Shown in pieces: positions 1 to 5,983 of a stretch of DNA of 20,271 bases; the first letter of the stretch is position 1, and each line of letters starts with the position of its first letter. The notes beneath the pieces are model-generated. The model had not been told where the DNA came from, did no database searches, and saw only the letters and a list, made by a program, of their open reading frames with translations. Origin of the DNA: Lachnospiraceae bacterium (GTDB lineage Bacteria; Bacillota; Clostridia; Lachnospirales; Lachnospiraceae); NCBI GenBank assembly GCA_014804495.1, contig JAAUZS010000055.1:1-20271 (forward strand), given 5' to 3'. The position numbers were made by a program, and so were the translations under genes.

Positions 1-27
1 TGAAAAGTTTATATTTAATTTATAAAG

Positions 28-89
28 AAATGCAGCTGAAACAAAAATCAAAAATGTGCAGGTGGTGCCTGCCATGGCTGCATTTTTTT
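28..89 (+). terminator. Hairpin with T-run near the left edge
   Basis: AAATGCAGC at 28-36 pairs with GCTGCATTT at 77-85, and an inner hairpin (GCAGG 58-62 with CCTGC 68-72) sits in the loop. Seven T's (83-89) follow. It looks like a terminator for a transcript arriving from left of the window, just ahead of the first complete gene. The large loop makes this moderate evidence. Confidence 0.4.
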
Positions 90-146
90 ATAAGAAAATT
101 CAAGCTTTATAGCTTGAAAATATGGGGAAAAGAAAGAGGTATATTT

Positions 147-392
147 ATGGAGAAAGAAAAAATGGTAACTACTATTCAGCAGCTTGTTCAAAAAATGGAA
201 GAGTTGAAAATGCCTTTTAGTTCGTCTATTAATGCATGGATTGACATGTATGATAATGGAAAACTTAGTGACAGGCTTTTATGTGGATATGTGGATGGTT
301 ATTTATTCGGTTTGGTTGGTACTAATTTTATATCTTTACATGAACGTGATTTAATAATTCATGATTTACATTATTTTTTATATGGAGCTTGA
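147..392 (+). CDS. Small phage protein of unknown function (81 aa)
   Basis: I do not recognise this protein. The open frame runs back to 30, but the start is best placed at ATG 147. There an AAAGAGGT ribosome binding site (133-140) sits at good distance, while the upstream part has none and overlaps a terminator-like hairpin. The product is soluble-looking, with a charged helical N-terminus (residues 1-20, rich in K, E and Q) and an aromatic, hydrophobic C-terminus. The stop TGA lies 2 bases before the next start, so translation is probably coupled with the downstream gene. Confidence 0.6.
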   Translation: MEKEKMVTTIQQLVQKMEELKMPFSSSINAWIDMYDNGKLSDRLLCGYVDGYLFGLVGTNFISLHERDLIIHDLHYFLYGA

Positions 393-394
393 GC

Positions 395-628
395 ATGAAA
401 AAAATAAAAATACAAGGTATAGAATACATGGAATTCAGTCTTGATGTTCCTGTACTTTTAAATATACCTCATTATGAAATATTTAAAGAATCTTATGAGA
501 GATATAAAAAAGCATATGAGAATGATGGTGAACTATACGAAGGAACACTTGATGATTACGCAAATCTGTGCGCTGCTTCTGCAATGAATATAGGATTATT
601 AAAATGCGCGGATATTATAAGCAGGTGA
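395..628 (+). CDS. Small phage protein of unknown function (77 aa)
   Basis: Unknown function. A TTG at 389 is in frame, but ATG 395 has GGAG (384-387) seven bases upstream and is preferred. The protein is mixed-charge with no membrane segment. A run rich in Tyr and Glu occupies about residues 28-55 (HYEIFKESYERYKKAYENDG). It is followed at once by another small gene whose ribosome binding site overlaps this stop codon, consistent with one polycistronic message. Confidence 0.55.
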   Translation: MKKIKIQGIEYMEFSLDVPVLLNIPHYEIFKESYERYKKAYENDGELYEGTLDDYANLCAASAMNIGLLKCADIISR

Positions 629-635
629 TTTTATC

Positions 636-773
636 ATGGTAGACTTACAAGGTTATAAACATGAATTAATTGAAAATATTCTAAGGTTTGATTTAAAGGG
701 TAAATATTCCATAGACAATTTACAATCGAAAACAATTCAAGACCTTGAATATATTCTTTACAGTTTAGAATAG
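636..773 (+). CDS. Very small phage protein (45 aa)
   Basis: ATG at 636 is preceded by AGGTGA (623-628) with seven bases of spacing, and the frame runs to TAG at 771-773. The product starts MVDLQGYKHELIENILRF and ends TIQDLEYILYSLE. It is probably all helical, with no membrane segment. Good ribosome binding site and tight packing (7 bases after the previous stop, 14 before the next start) argue for a real gene; function unknown. Confidence 0.5.
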   Translation: MVDLQGYKHELIENILRFDLKGKYSIDNLQSKTIQDLEYILYSLE

Positions 774-787
774 GGGGAAAAAGATAT

Positions 788-1021
788 ATGTCAAAAATTA
801 TAATTGATGTTTTTAATGTTTTTGGTGATGAGAATTTTCAAAAATCATTAGTAGTAATAATAGGTGCATCTTTAGTATTGTCAATTTCTTTACTTTTATA
901 TCGTTTTAAAGTTTGGCTTATGGAAGGTGATGCCGTGTTTTTGTCAACTTTAGTATATGGAATGATTGTATTTTTGTTATTAGCATATTTAAGTTTTACA
1001 TGTACATATTTGGGGGTATAA
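788..1021 (+). CDS. Small two-span membrane protein (77 aa)
   Basis: The start ATG follows a G-rich site, AGGGGGAAAAAGATAT, a form of ribosome binding site used repeatedly in this phage. Two hydrophobic stretches, at about residues 19-37 (SLVVIIGASLVLSISLLLY) and 50-72, are separated by a short polar loop (RFKVWLMEGD). No family is recognised. Possible roles include a minor virion component or an inner-membrane helper of assembly; nothing in the sequence decides. The next gene starts 1 base after the stop. Confidence 0.55.
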   Translation: MSKIIIDVFNVFGDENFQKSLVVIIGASLVLSISLLLYRFKVWLMEGDAVFLSTLVYGMIVFLLLAYLSFTCTYLGV

Positions 1022-1022
1022 C

Positions 1023-2084
1023 ATGGCTGACAATAAAACAAAAAAGGAATTGAAAATTGATGATTATGATTTTGCTGCTTTTATAAAACAATATACTCCT
1101 GAAATGCTTAAAGATATTTCAAAGCATTCCAATGCTATTACTTCTGCATTAAGCAGTATAGCTAAGAATTATGAAAAAGTGATTTTTAACCTTTACTGGA
1201 TATACAAAACTAAGTCTTATGTTTCATTTGGCTATGATTCCATTATTACATATGCTTCTGAAAAGTTTGGTTTTAAAAAATCCAGTACCTATGATTTCAT
1301 AACTCTTGCTGAGCGTTTCGGAAATAAAGATTTTACTGCTTTTGATGCTAAGTATAAAGATTATGAACATAGCAAGCTTTCTTTGATAGCAGATAAAAGC
1401 GATACTGAAATTGAATCATTAGAACTAAAACCTGATATGAGCGTTAAGGAAATTAAGGCATTAGTTAAGAAACATGATTCTGCTTCAAAGTCTGTTCAGG
1501 ATTCTGTAGATAATGAGTCCGGCATTGACTCAGAAAAACCATATTTTCAGGAATCTTTAGTTATTAATGATAATGAGGTTTCTCTTCCTGAATCTGCTGC
1601 TGATTCTTTTTTATCTGTTTTAGATTATGAATCTTACAAGCCTGATGACTGTTTTTATTTAAATGATAATAAAAAATACGGCTGGGCGCTTAATCAAATT
1701 GTTAAAGATTATATAGAAAATCATATGGATTTGGTTTCAGGAATTATAACATATGAACATGATTATTTAATTGAGGTTTCTTCTACGCTTGAACGTGCTA
1801 GTTATAAAGCTGTATTTTTTGATAATGAATGCGTTGTTCGTTTCTTTTTTGGAACATGTATTTATGATGTTTCTTTTAGACGTCTTGAGAGTGAAAAACT
1901 TGATAGCATTGGTTATTTATTTACTGTTCATAATGGGGAAGGTAAAGATATTTCTACTAAATGGGGATTTATAAATATTGATTATATACAAGACAAGTTA
2001 AAACAATATCCTGATTGCAAAATTACTATCACTTTAAATAATAGTAATGACAATAAAGAGGAAGGGGGAAAAGATACATGTTAA
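1023..2084 (+). CDS. Probable phage DNA-binding or regulatory protein (353 aa)
   Basis: This is the largest gene of the left block. The first half is charged and predicted helical. Residues about 62-100 contain Tyr-rich helices (SYVSFGYDSIITYASEKF, then GFKKSSTYDFITLAERFG), and around 135-150 a PDMSVKEIKALVKKHD segment resembles the helix-turn-helix and linker parts of plasmid replication or partition regulators. A Ser/Asp/Glu-rich linker (about 152-195) leads to a C-terminal alpha/beta-looking domain with many aromatic residues (about 215-335). No catalytic motif is visible. The start follows GGGGGT. As the only sizeable protein near a phage end without an enzyme signature, it could be the lysogeny or copy-number regulator, but that is inference. 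Its stop overlaps the next small gene by 7 bases. Confidence 0.5.
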   Translation: MADNKTKKELKIDDYDFAAFIKQYTPEMLKDISKHSNAITSALSSIAKNYEKVIFNLYWIYKTKSYVSFGYDSIITYASEKFGFKKSSTYDFITLAERFGNKDFTAFDAKYKDYEHSKLSLIADKSDTEIESLELKPDMSVKEIKALVKKHDSASKSVQDSVDNESGIDSEKPYFQESLVINDNEVSLPESAADSFLSVLDYESYKPDDCFYLNDNKKYGWALNQIVKDYIENHMDLVSGIITYEHDYLIEVSSTLERASYKAVFFDNECVVRFFFGTCIYDVSFRRLESEKLDSIGYLFTVHNGEGKDISTKWGFINIDYIQDKLKQYPDCKITITLNNSNDNKEEGGKDTC

Positions 2085-2185
2085 AAAAATGGCTATGGAT
2101 TATCTGCATTGGCATTTGGGCTTTGATTATCATTGCATTTATCGGTATTACCATATTCAACCGGATACGCAATAAGAAGCATTAG
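2078..2185 (+). CDS. Tiny single-span membrane protein (35 aa)
   Basis: ATG at 2078 lies behind GAAGGGGGAAAAGATAC, the typical G-rich site of this phage, and overlaps the upstream stop. The product is almost one transmembrane helix: MLKKWLWIICIGIWALIIIA, then FIGITIF, flanked by Lys at the N-terminus and a basic tail (NRIRNKKH). Size and charge pattern suit a minor coat protein of the pVII/pIX kind or a membrane insertion helper. This is by analogy only. It is too short for most gene finders. Confidence 0.5.
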   Translation: MLKKWLWIICIGIWALIIIAFIGITIFNRIRNKKH

Positions 2186-2294
2186 GACAAGCGGTAACTG
2201 CTCCATTAGTATGTTGTAAGAATGATATCACGGAAAACAATTATTAAAAGATTGCCACGCTGAGACGTGAGCGGAAAGAAAAGAGGAAAATAAC

Positions 2295-2585
2295 ATGACA
2301 ATTCAATCAACTGGAAAAATTAAGGTATTGGCAAAAAATGTAAGAGACGGCAGAGAGAGAAATTCAAAGTTTTATAACTTGGCTATTATGGTGGAAGGTG
2401 AAGCCGGAAACATGAGCTGTAATGAGGAAGCATATGAAAGTGCGGCTGTTGATGAGATTAATGAAGTAGTTTATGCCTACAATGATCAGTATAAGTCTTT
2501 CAGGATTATAAGCGCGCATAAAGCAGTTGAATATACCGCTAAAAATCCTGCAACTGCATCCGGTTCTGACAAGTCCGGCAAATAA
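2295..2585 (+). CDS. Candidate phage single-stranded DNA-binding protein (96 aa)
   Basis: A 96-residue soluble protein with beta-rich composition (TIQSTGKIKVLAKNVRDG, then SKFYNLAIMVEGEAGNMSC, later EVVYAYNDQYKSFRIISA) and aromatic and basic residues spaced as in small OB-fold ssDNA-binding proteins. The C-terminal 18 residues are a flexible Ala/Ser/Gly/Lys tail. Filamentous phages need such a protein (gpV in Ff, about 87 residues) to coat the viral strand before extrusion, and no other gene here is a better fit. There is no diagnostic motif, so the call rests on size, composition and position. Ribosome binding site AAGAGGA lies 7 bases upstream of the start. Confidence 0.45.
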   Translation: MTIQSTGKIKVLAKNVRDGRERNSKFYNLAIMVEGEAGNMSCNEEAYESAAVDEINEVVYAYNDQYKSFRIISAHKAVEYTAKNPATASGSDKSGK

Positions 2586-2597
2586 AACGGTGTTTCT

Positions 2598-2611
2598 GGG
2601 TAGTAATACCC
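2598..2611 (+). other. Small hairpin after the ssDNA-binding gene
   Basis: GGGTA (2598-2602) and TACCC (2607-2611) form a 5-bp stem with a GTAA loop. It is followed about 13 bases on by CTTTTTC and then by AGGGGGT, which resembles a ribosome binding site leading to a five-codon frame (ATG at 2646). It may be a weak terminator or attenuator between the early genes and the next gene. Evidence is limited. Confidence 0.25.
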
Positions 2612-2742
2612 TGTAACATATATCTTTTTCAGGGGGTAAAATAGGATGCGGCAGGGGTTGTAATGATACGTGTATTATAATCTAGTAAAAAAGCTGTGTT
2701 AGGTTGAAAGACCTTTCCCCCTTTCCCCAAAAGGAATAAAAA

Positions 2743-2758
2743 TTCCAAACGTCTGGAA
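2743..2758. promoter_or_regulatory. Near-palindrome TTCCAAACGTCTGGAA, site 1
   Basis: A 16-base palindrome with one mismatched position, 20 bases upstream of the GTG start of the next gene. The same sequence occurs in perfect form on both sides of the transposase gene and with one change upstream of zot. It may be a regulator operator or a transposase recognition site. The preceding GGAAT-AAAA-ATTCC hairpin (2733-2746) overlaps its left half. Confidence 0.55.
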
Positions 2759-2777
2759 AAAAGAAAGAAGGTAAAAA

Positions 2778-3173
2778 GTGAAAACTCTTATTATATCGGT
2801 AGTGTTTTTAATATTCTTGTTCATATTTGTAAAAAACAAGCTTGAAAAAATCGGCATTATTGGCAAAAAGAAACCTGATAAAGATTCTTCTGAAAAGAAT
2901 AAGGATGCACAAGTTGTTCCTGTTTCAGATAATAACAGTCTTCTGGATGGCTATACCAGACATGATGTACATGTATTTGATTATAGCAAGTGCGAGTCAG
3001 AAACATACTTTGCAGGTCTTATAGATGCAAAGCTTTCCATTGTAGAAGCTGAGATGCAGGAAAAGGGATATCCTTACAGTATCAAGTATCTGGTCCTTAA
3101 TAATGCCATTGTGTGCATTGTGGAATACAAGATAAATAGTAACCGCGTATCCCTTAAGGAAGTAAAAGCCTAG
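2778..3173 (+). CDS. Membrane-anchored phage protein of unknown function (131 aa)
   Basis: The start is GTG 2778 behind GAAGAAGGT. An N-terminal hydrophobic helix (MKTLIISVVFLIFLFIFVKN, residues 1-20) is followed by a basic, then charged and Lys/Asp-rich linker (about 24-45) and a soluble domain (about 55-131) ending in YKINSNRVSLKEVKA. There is no clear signal-peptidase site, so it is probably a membrane anchor. No family is recognised. The gene sits directly behind palindrome site 1 and directly before the large non-coding hairpin, so it may be independently regulated. It could be an assembly or secretion accessory protein, but that is a guess. Confidence 0.5.
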   Translation: MKTLIISVVFLIFLFIFVKNKLEKIGIIGKKKPDKDSSEKNKDAQVVPVSDNNSLLDGYTRHDVHVFDYSKCESETYFAGLIDAKLSIVEAEMQEKGYPYSIKYLVLNNAIVCIVEYKINSNRVSLKEVKA

Positions 3174-3287
3174 CACATTAAGGTATCAGGCTTATAAGGT
3201 CATATGACATATCAGTTTTTATATACCTTACCTGTACAGTTATTGTGATACATATTAAAAAATGTCTGGTAATTTTCTTATTGGAGC

Positions 3288-3765
3288 GTCTTCCCTACTC
3301 CGGCGGTAAATCCGGCAGGCGGCGCGGACAACATAGAAAACATATACCATTCACATACATAAAACAATACAATACAGTGTGTACGTGTTAGGTGCAAAGG
3401 ATGTATGCCGTACAGCGTCGTAAGCGTTGTGTATATGTGCATAACTGCCTTGCATATGAAGGTGTGTATAACGTTGTGTGCAGGGTGTGGGTAACTCGGA
3501 GTTGTCCACACGCCTTGAATAAACCGCCTGTACTCCGCAACCTTCATTTTTGTTGTAGCCCTGTGTGGTCAACTCCGAGTTATCCATGCGCTGTGCATGA
3601 CGTTATGCATGCCTGAATAGGCAGTTATACACATATGCATGACGCCCAACGTACCGTAGGACAATACATCTTAGCAGCCAACACACTGCACAAAACAAGC
3701 TTTTCCGCCCGGCTGTGTGGGGTTGTCCGCGCCGCCTGCCGGATTTACCGACTAAGCAGGAAGAC
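3288..3765. repeat. Giant imperfect hairpin (about 480 bases), candidate complementary-strand origin or packaging signal
   Basis: The arms are nested and in register. GTCTTCC 3288-3294 pairs with 3759-3765. A perfect 29-base arm 3304-3332 pairs with 3722-3750. The 18 bases 3433-3450 pair with 3619-3636 with one mismatch. The 20 bases 3492-3511 pair with 3563-3582 with one mismatch. The remaining arm sequence is partly complementary, and the loop is about 3512-3562. In single-stranded viral DNA this would give a long duplex rod. Filamentous phages have imperfect hairpins as packaging signal and as priming sites, though far shorter. The function is inferred; the pairing is read directly from the sequence. 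Confidence 0.75.
3436..3633. promoter_or_regulatory. Cluster of DnaA-box-like 9-mers in the hairpin stem
   Basis: Three 9-mers match TTATNCACA exactly: 3436-3444 (-), 3463-3471 (-) and 3625-3633 (+). Near matches are 3486-3494 (-, TTACCCACA), 3502-3510 (+, TTGTCCACA), 3564-3572 (-, TTGACCACA), 3580-3588 (+, TTATCCATG) and 3603-3611 (+, TTATGCATG). Each box in the left arm faces a box-like 9-mer in the right arm when the hairpin is folded. DnaA boxes within a stem are known from the A-site of plasmid R6K, where DnaA loads the primosome on single-stranded DNA. A similar role here is inference. Confidence 0.5.
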
Positions 3766-3862
3766 AAGCGGAAAGACCCTGAAAAACCTTTGGGTTATAA
3801 GTGCTACTTGTCGTTTGGCATTTTGCAATATCGTATTCAATCAATGAAGGAAGGAGTAAAAC

Positions 3863-4399
3863 ATGGAAAATGAAGAAGTAATAAGTGAATCTGAAACTGA
3901 AAACATTCAGGATTCTTCTTCGGAAGCTGTCCAGCAGGAAACTTCCACCGAAAATGAATCAACTGATAATGACAGTTCTGAAACTGATACAGACACTTCG
4001 GAAACTGTTTCTGAACCTTCCGGAGATAATGAAAAAGAGGATACCACTGACAGTCATAATGATGATATGTCTATCCCGACTCCGGAAGATGAGGAAAATG
4101 AAACATCTGTAGACACTGTATCGGGAAATTCTATAGAATCTTCCTCTGATAACCAGTCTTCCGGTTCTGTAAATTATGAATCCTTAGACGGTGTAAATGA
4201 AGCTCTTGCGCTAATCAGGTCGGAAAATTCTGATTATTATAAAGAAACTTTATTAATACAGGAAAACATGCAGATAGAAATGCAGCATATTTCTTATTTA
4301 TCAGAAATGGCTATCGCATTTATGGCTGTTATCGGTTTCTTTGTAGTAATGCACGTTGGGGGTAAACTGGTTTCGTATTTCTTTGAAAGGATGAAGTAA
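3863..4399 (+). CDS. Acidic Ser/Thr-rich protein with C-terminal membrane anchor (178 aa)
   Basis: Residues 1-110 are low-complexity, dominated by Glu, Asp, Ser, Thr and Asn, with no signal peptide. Residues about 111-148 look helical and amphipathic, and about 149-171 form one transmembrane helix (AIAFMAVIGFFVVMHVGG), followed by a short basic end (FFERMK). The gene leads the coat cluster behind a canonical AAGGAGT site. By position it could be a minor virion protein, or a cytoplasmic tail that handles DNA or host proteins at the assembly site. No family is recognised. With a C-terminal helix it is tail-anchored; the acidic part would stay in the cytoplasm if the basic end also does not cross. 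This topology is unsettled. Confidence 0.55.
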   Translation: MENEEVISESETENIQDSSSEAVQQETSTENESTDNDSSETDTDTSETVSEPSGDNEKEDTTDSHNDDMSIPTPEDEENETSVDTVSGNSIESSSDNQSSGSVNYESLDGVNEALALIRSENSDYYKETLLIQENMQIEMQHISYLSEMAIAFMAVIGFFVVMHVGGKLVSYFFERMK

Positions 4400-4404
4400 T
4401 AAAC

Positions 4405-4581
4405 ATGGAAAGTGTAGATATAACGGAATTTATGCATTTAGATATCAGCACGGCAATTCCTGATTTGTTTAATATATTCGGGTATGCTCTGATCGGCGGC
4501 ATAACAATGGCTATTATGTTTCATATGGCTTCTACGGTTGTTTTTGGACTCATTGAGTTCTTAGACATAAAAGACAAATAA
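4405..4581 (+). CDS. Small hydrophobic protein, probable minor coat component (58 aa)
   Basis: ATG at 4405 comes 5 bases after the upstream stop, with AAAGGATG inside the upstream coding end as ribosome binding site. The N-terminus is acidic (MESVDITEFMHLDIS), the centre hydrophobic (about residues 21-52, LFNIFGYALIGGITMAIMFH and onward), and the end charged (EFLDIKDK). It lies directly before the major coat gene. Size, charge layout and position suit a minor coat protein, comparable to pVII/pIX or to coat-like paralogues in other inoviruses. No sequence motif proves it. Confidence 0.55.
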   Translation: MESVDITEFMHLDISTAIPDLFNIFGYALIGGITMAIMFHMASTVVFGLIEFLDIKDK

Positions 4582-4599
4582 GAAAGGTGGTGAATACAT

Positions 4600-4764
4600 A
4601 TGCTGACCGAATCTATGAAGACTGCGTTCAGTTCCGCAGTTGATAACATTAAGGATGATGTAACCGGTATGATTACCGTTGCACTTCCTGCCGGACTTGC
4701 AATCATGGGTATCCGACTTGCTGTCCGTCTCGGTGTAAGCTTCTTTAGAAGTATCGCCGGTTAA
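4600..4764 (+). CDS. Major coat protein, pVIII-like (54 aa)
   Basis: The product is 54 residues: a short amphipathic, acidic N-terminal helix (MLTESMKTAFSSAVDNIKDD, residues 1-20), a hydrophobic core (about 22-47, VTGMITVALPAGLAIMG onward) and a basic C-terminal part (Arg39, Arg43, Arg50). This is the charge plan of filamentous-phage major coat proteins: acid outside, basic tail facing the DNA. No cleavable signal peptide is visible, so the protein would insert without processing, as in some other inoviruses. The start lies behind AAGGTGGTG, one of the strongest ribosome binding sites of the block, as expected for the most abundant protein. Two hairpins directly follow the gene. The assignment is by pattern and position. 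Confidence 0.75.
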   Translation: MLTESMKTAFSSAVDNIKDDVTGMITVALPAGLAIMGIRLAVRLGVSFFRSIAG

Positions 4765-4769
4765 GCCGC

Positions 4770-4795
4770 TCCCAGTTTGTAAAAACATACTGGGA
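4770..4795 (+). terminator. Hairpin just after the coat gene
   Basis: TCCCAGT (4770-4776) pairs with ACTGGGA (4789-4795) around a 12-base A-rich loop, starting 6 bases after the coat stop. No T-run follows, so it is more likely an RNA-stabilising 3' hairpin or part of a compound terminator with the next hairpin. Confidence 0.4.
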
Positions 4796-4808
4796 ACGTG
4801 CTAAGGTT

Positions 4809-4848
4809 GTATTCACTCCTAGGGCTGCGAACCATTGGGGGTGAATAC
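4809..4848 (+). terminator. Second hairpin after the coat gene, repeating the coat start region
   Basis: GTATTCACTCC (4809-4819) pairs with GGGGTGAATAC (4838-4848), an 11-bp stem with one G-T pair; a T/A-rich stretch follows. The right arm belongs to an 11-base exact repeat, GGTGAATACAT, at 4589-4599 (coat ribosome binding site and start region) and 4840-4850. The left arm could therefore also pair with the coat ribosome binding site. It may act as terminator, attenuator or feedback element. Confidence 0.45.
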
Positions 4849-4877
4849 ATCTTATTATATCATATGAGGTTGTGATA

Positions 4878-5006
4878 ATGAAAGATTTAGATAATTTATA
4901 TTTTAAGCTGCTCGCCTATCTAAAGATATTCCTGAATGCAGCTGAAAAGTTTTATAGAGAGAAAATCCTTTTAGAACATGAGGATAATAACAATGAGCAC
5001 ATATAA
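4878..5006 (+). CDS. Very small protein (42 aa) between the coat gene and the middle gene block
   Basis: ATG at 4878 is preceded by TGAGGT, and the frame ends in TAA at 5004-5006, overlapping the next gene by 14 bases. The product begins MKDLDNLYFKLLAYLKIFLN and ends in an Asp/Asn/Glu-rich tail. It looks like one amphipathic helix; hydrophobicity is too interrupted for a clear membrane span. Function unknown. It is a marginal gene, supported by its ribosome binding site and by filling an otherwise empty gap. Confidence 0.4.
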   Translation: MKDLDNLYFKLLAYLKIFLNAAEKFYREKILLEHEDNNNEHI

Positions 5007-5274
5007 TTCATGGAATGATTTCTTTTCAAACAATAAGAATGCGTATGTAGATAACATAAATAAACATATTGATGAATTTGAAAACCGTTATAAAGAAAGA
5101 TACGGCACATGGCTTGATTATGACTATCTGAAATTTACTAAGAAATATGGAGATAAAAAGGCCCAGGAAATAATTAAGAAAAGGGTAAATGCATTAAATA
5201 ATGAAGATATAAGGAAACAAGCAAAAGAATATGACTGGCAGCCTGTGCCGGAGAATGCTTTTATACCATTTTAG
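4993..5274 (+). CDS. Small soluble phage protein (93 aa)
   Basis: Of two in-frame ATGs (4978 and 4993) the second is preferred, since GAGGA (4980-4984) lies about 8 bases upstream of it and nothing lies upstream of the first. The protein is rich in Lys, Asn, Tyr and Asp (STYNSWNDFFSNNKNAYVDN, later YDYLKFTKKYGDKKAQEIIK) and ends in KEYDWQPVPENAFIPF. It is probably helical and cytoplasmic, with no signal or membrane segment. No family is recognised. Confidence 0.5.
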   Translation: MSTYNSWNDFFSNNKNAYVDNINKHIDEFENRYKERYGTWLDYDYLKFTKKYGDKKAQEIIKKRVNALNNEDIRKQAKEYDWQPVPENAFIPF

Positions 5275-5285
5275 GGGGTAAAGAT

Positions 5286-5477
5286 ATGGATTATAAAAAG
5301 AAAGTTAGAAAATTAGCAAATAAAGCTGCAAGGATACATATACGCAATAGTATAAAAGAAAAATTGTATAAACATAGGAATTTGATTTTGACAATTGGTA
5401 TTGAATTTATGATTGCTGCTGTTATAAGCGGTATATTACTTATTATGGAAGTTATGATTGATTTGGGGGTTATGTAA
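5286..5477 (+). CDS. Small membrane protein with basic N-terminus (63 aa)
   Basis: The start follows TAGGGGGTAAAGAT. Residues 1-30 are strongly basic (MDYKKKVRKLANKAARIHIR and onward); residues about 33-58 form one hydrophobic helix (LILTIGIEFMIAAVISGILL). The orientation rule for positive charge predicts the N-terminus inside the cytoplasm, where it could contact DNA. The stop TAA shares one base with the ATG of the next gene (TAATG), so the two are translationally coupled. Function unknown; a role in capsid or assembly is possible. Confidence 0.5.
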   Translation: MDYKKKVRKLANKAARIHIRNSIKEKLYKHRNLILTIGIEFMIAAVISGILLIMEVMIDLGVM

Positions 5478-5671
5478 TGGAAAATAAAGAATTTATATGT
5501 CCTGATTATTGTGGTGTTACTTGCGTTAGCGGTTTTTGTCCTAAAGCTTTACAAGATGAATATGCAGAGCGTGGCTATGATGTAATTAGAGAATGCGAAG
5601 ATTGTTGTTATTATAAAGGTTGTGAAGACTGCGCTTTTAAAGATAGTGATCTTTGTATCAAAAATAGTTAG
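5477..5671 (+). CDS. Cysteine-rich small protein, probable zinc binder (64 aa)
   Basis: There are ten cysteines in 64 residues: C8, C12, C16, C21, C40, C43, C44, C49, C52 and C60. The spacing CPDYCGVTCVSGFCP, then CEDCCYYKGCEDC, suggests two metal-binding knuckles joined by a helical linker (about 23-39). No signal peptide is present, so metal binding in the cytoplasm is more likely than disulfides. Small Cys-rich proteins of this kind are frequent in mobile elements of Clostridia and are usually of unknown role. It could be a regulator or a host-interaction protein. It is coupled to the upstream membrane protein by a TAATG overlap. Confidence 0.55.
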   Translation: MENKEFICPDYCGVTCVSGFCPKALQDEYAERGYDVIRECEDCCYYKGCEDCAFKDSDLCIKNS

Positions 5672-5681
5672 GTGAATTGAT

Positions 5682-5888
5682 ATGAATTTGGAAAATATTT
5701 TAATTTATTTTTCTTTGGGTATTATTGTTTATTTTATAGCTGATTTTATTGATACAAAAATTATTACGTTTATGTTTAAAATGTACGATAAGAATACATT
5801 AATAACGGATATTATATGGTTTCTTGTTGGAACATTTTTTATTACATGTTCTTTTTGTGGAATTTATTTTTTATATTTTAAGAAATAG
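5682..5888 (+). CDS. Small two-span membrane protein (68 aa)
   Basis: ATG at 5682 is preceded by TTAGGTGA. Two hydrophobic segments (about residues 5-22, NILIYFSLGIIVYFIADF, and about 44-66, IIWFLVGTFFITCSFCGIYF) flank a short loop with Lys and Asp. The end is FKK. No family is recognised. Composition is very AT-rich like its neighbours 5286-6178. A weak hairpin (ACCTGC 5911-5916, GCAGGT 5926-5931) follows. Confidence 0.5.
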   Translation: MNLENILIYFSLGIIVYFIADFIDTKIITFMFKMYDKNTLITDIIWFLVGTFFITCSFCGIYFLYFKK

Positions 5889-5983
5889 CTTCTGCAAATT
5901 TCATCAAAAAACCTGCATTTTTTTCGCAGGTGCTTAACTGAATAATGAAAACTTGCTATACTTCCCTAAAAGGGGGTGATTAC

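Larger units (their letters stand above)
3174..3862. other. Phage intergenic region (690 bases) with giant hairpin
   Basis: There is no convincing gene: several open frames of 70-89 codons exist on both strands, but none has a ribosome binding site or protein-like composition. The stretch is richer in GC and in TGTG/CATA runs than the flanking genes. It contains the long inverted repeat and DnaA-like boxes listed separately, then an AT-rich stretch ending in the ribosome binding site AAGGAGT of the next gene. By position, it corresponds to the intergenic region of filamentous phages, which holds origin and packaging signals. Confidence 0.6.

Noticed and set aside
29..41. Shared 13-mer AATGCAGCTGAAA at 29-41 and 4935-4947, hinting at a duplicated phage segment at the left edge
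   Set aside because: The match does not extend on either side, so chance or convergent coding is as likely; it cannot define a phage end.
2646..2663. Five-codon frame behind an AGGGGG site, possible leader peptide
   Set aside because: Spacing is long, there is no run of a single amino acid, and no clear alternative hairpins are tied to it. Kept only as a remark under the nearby hairpin.
2658..2681. TTGTAA and TATAAT as a promoter before the gene at 2778
   Set aside because: The spacer is only 12 bases and no better -35 is visible, so only an isolated -10 match remains.
3278..3847. Open frames of 70-89 codons on both strands in the large phage intergenic region
   Set aside because: They lie in the self-complementary hairpin, have Cys/His/Tyr-rich improbable composition and lack ribosome binding sites; open frames on both strands are expected from the palindrome.
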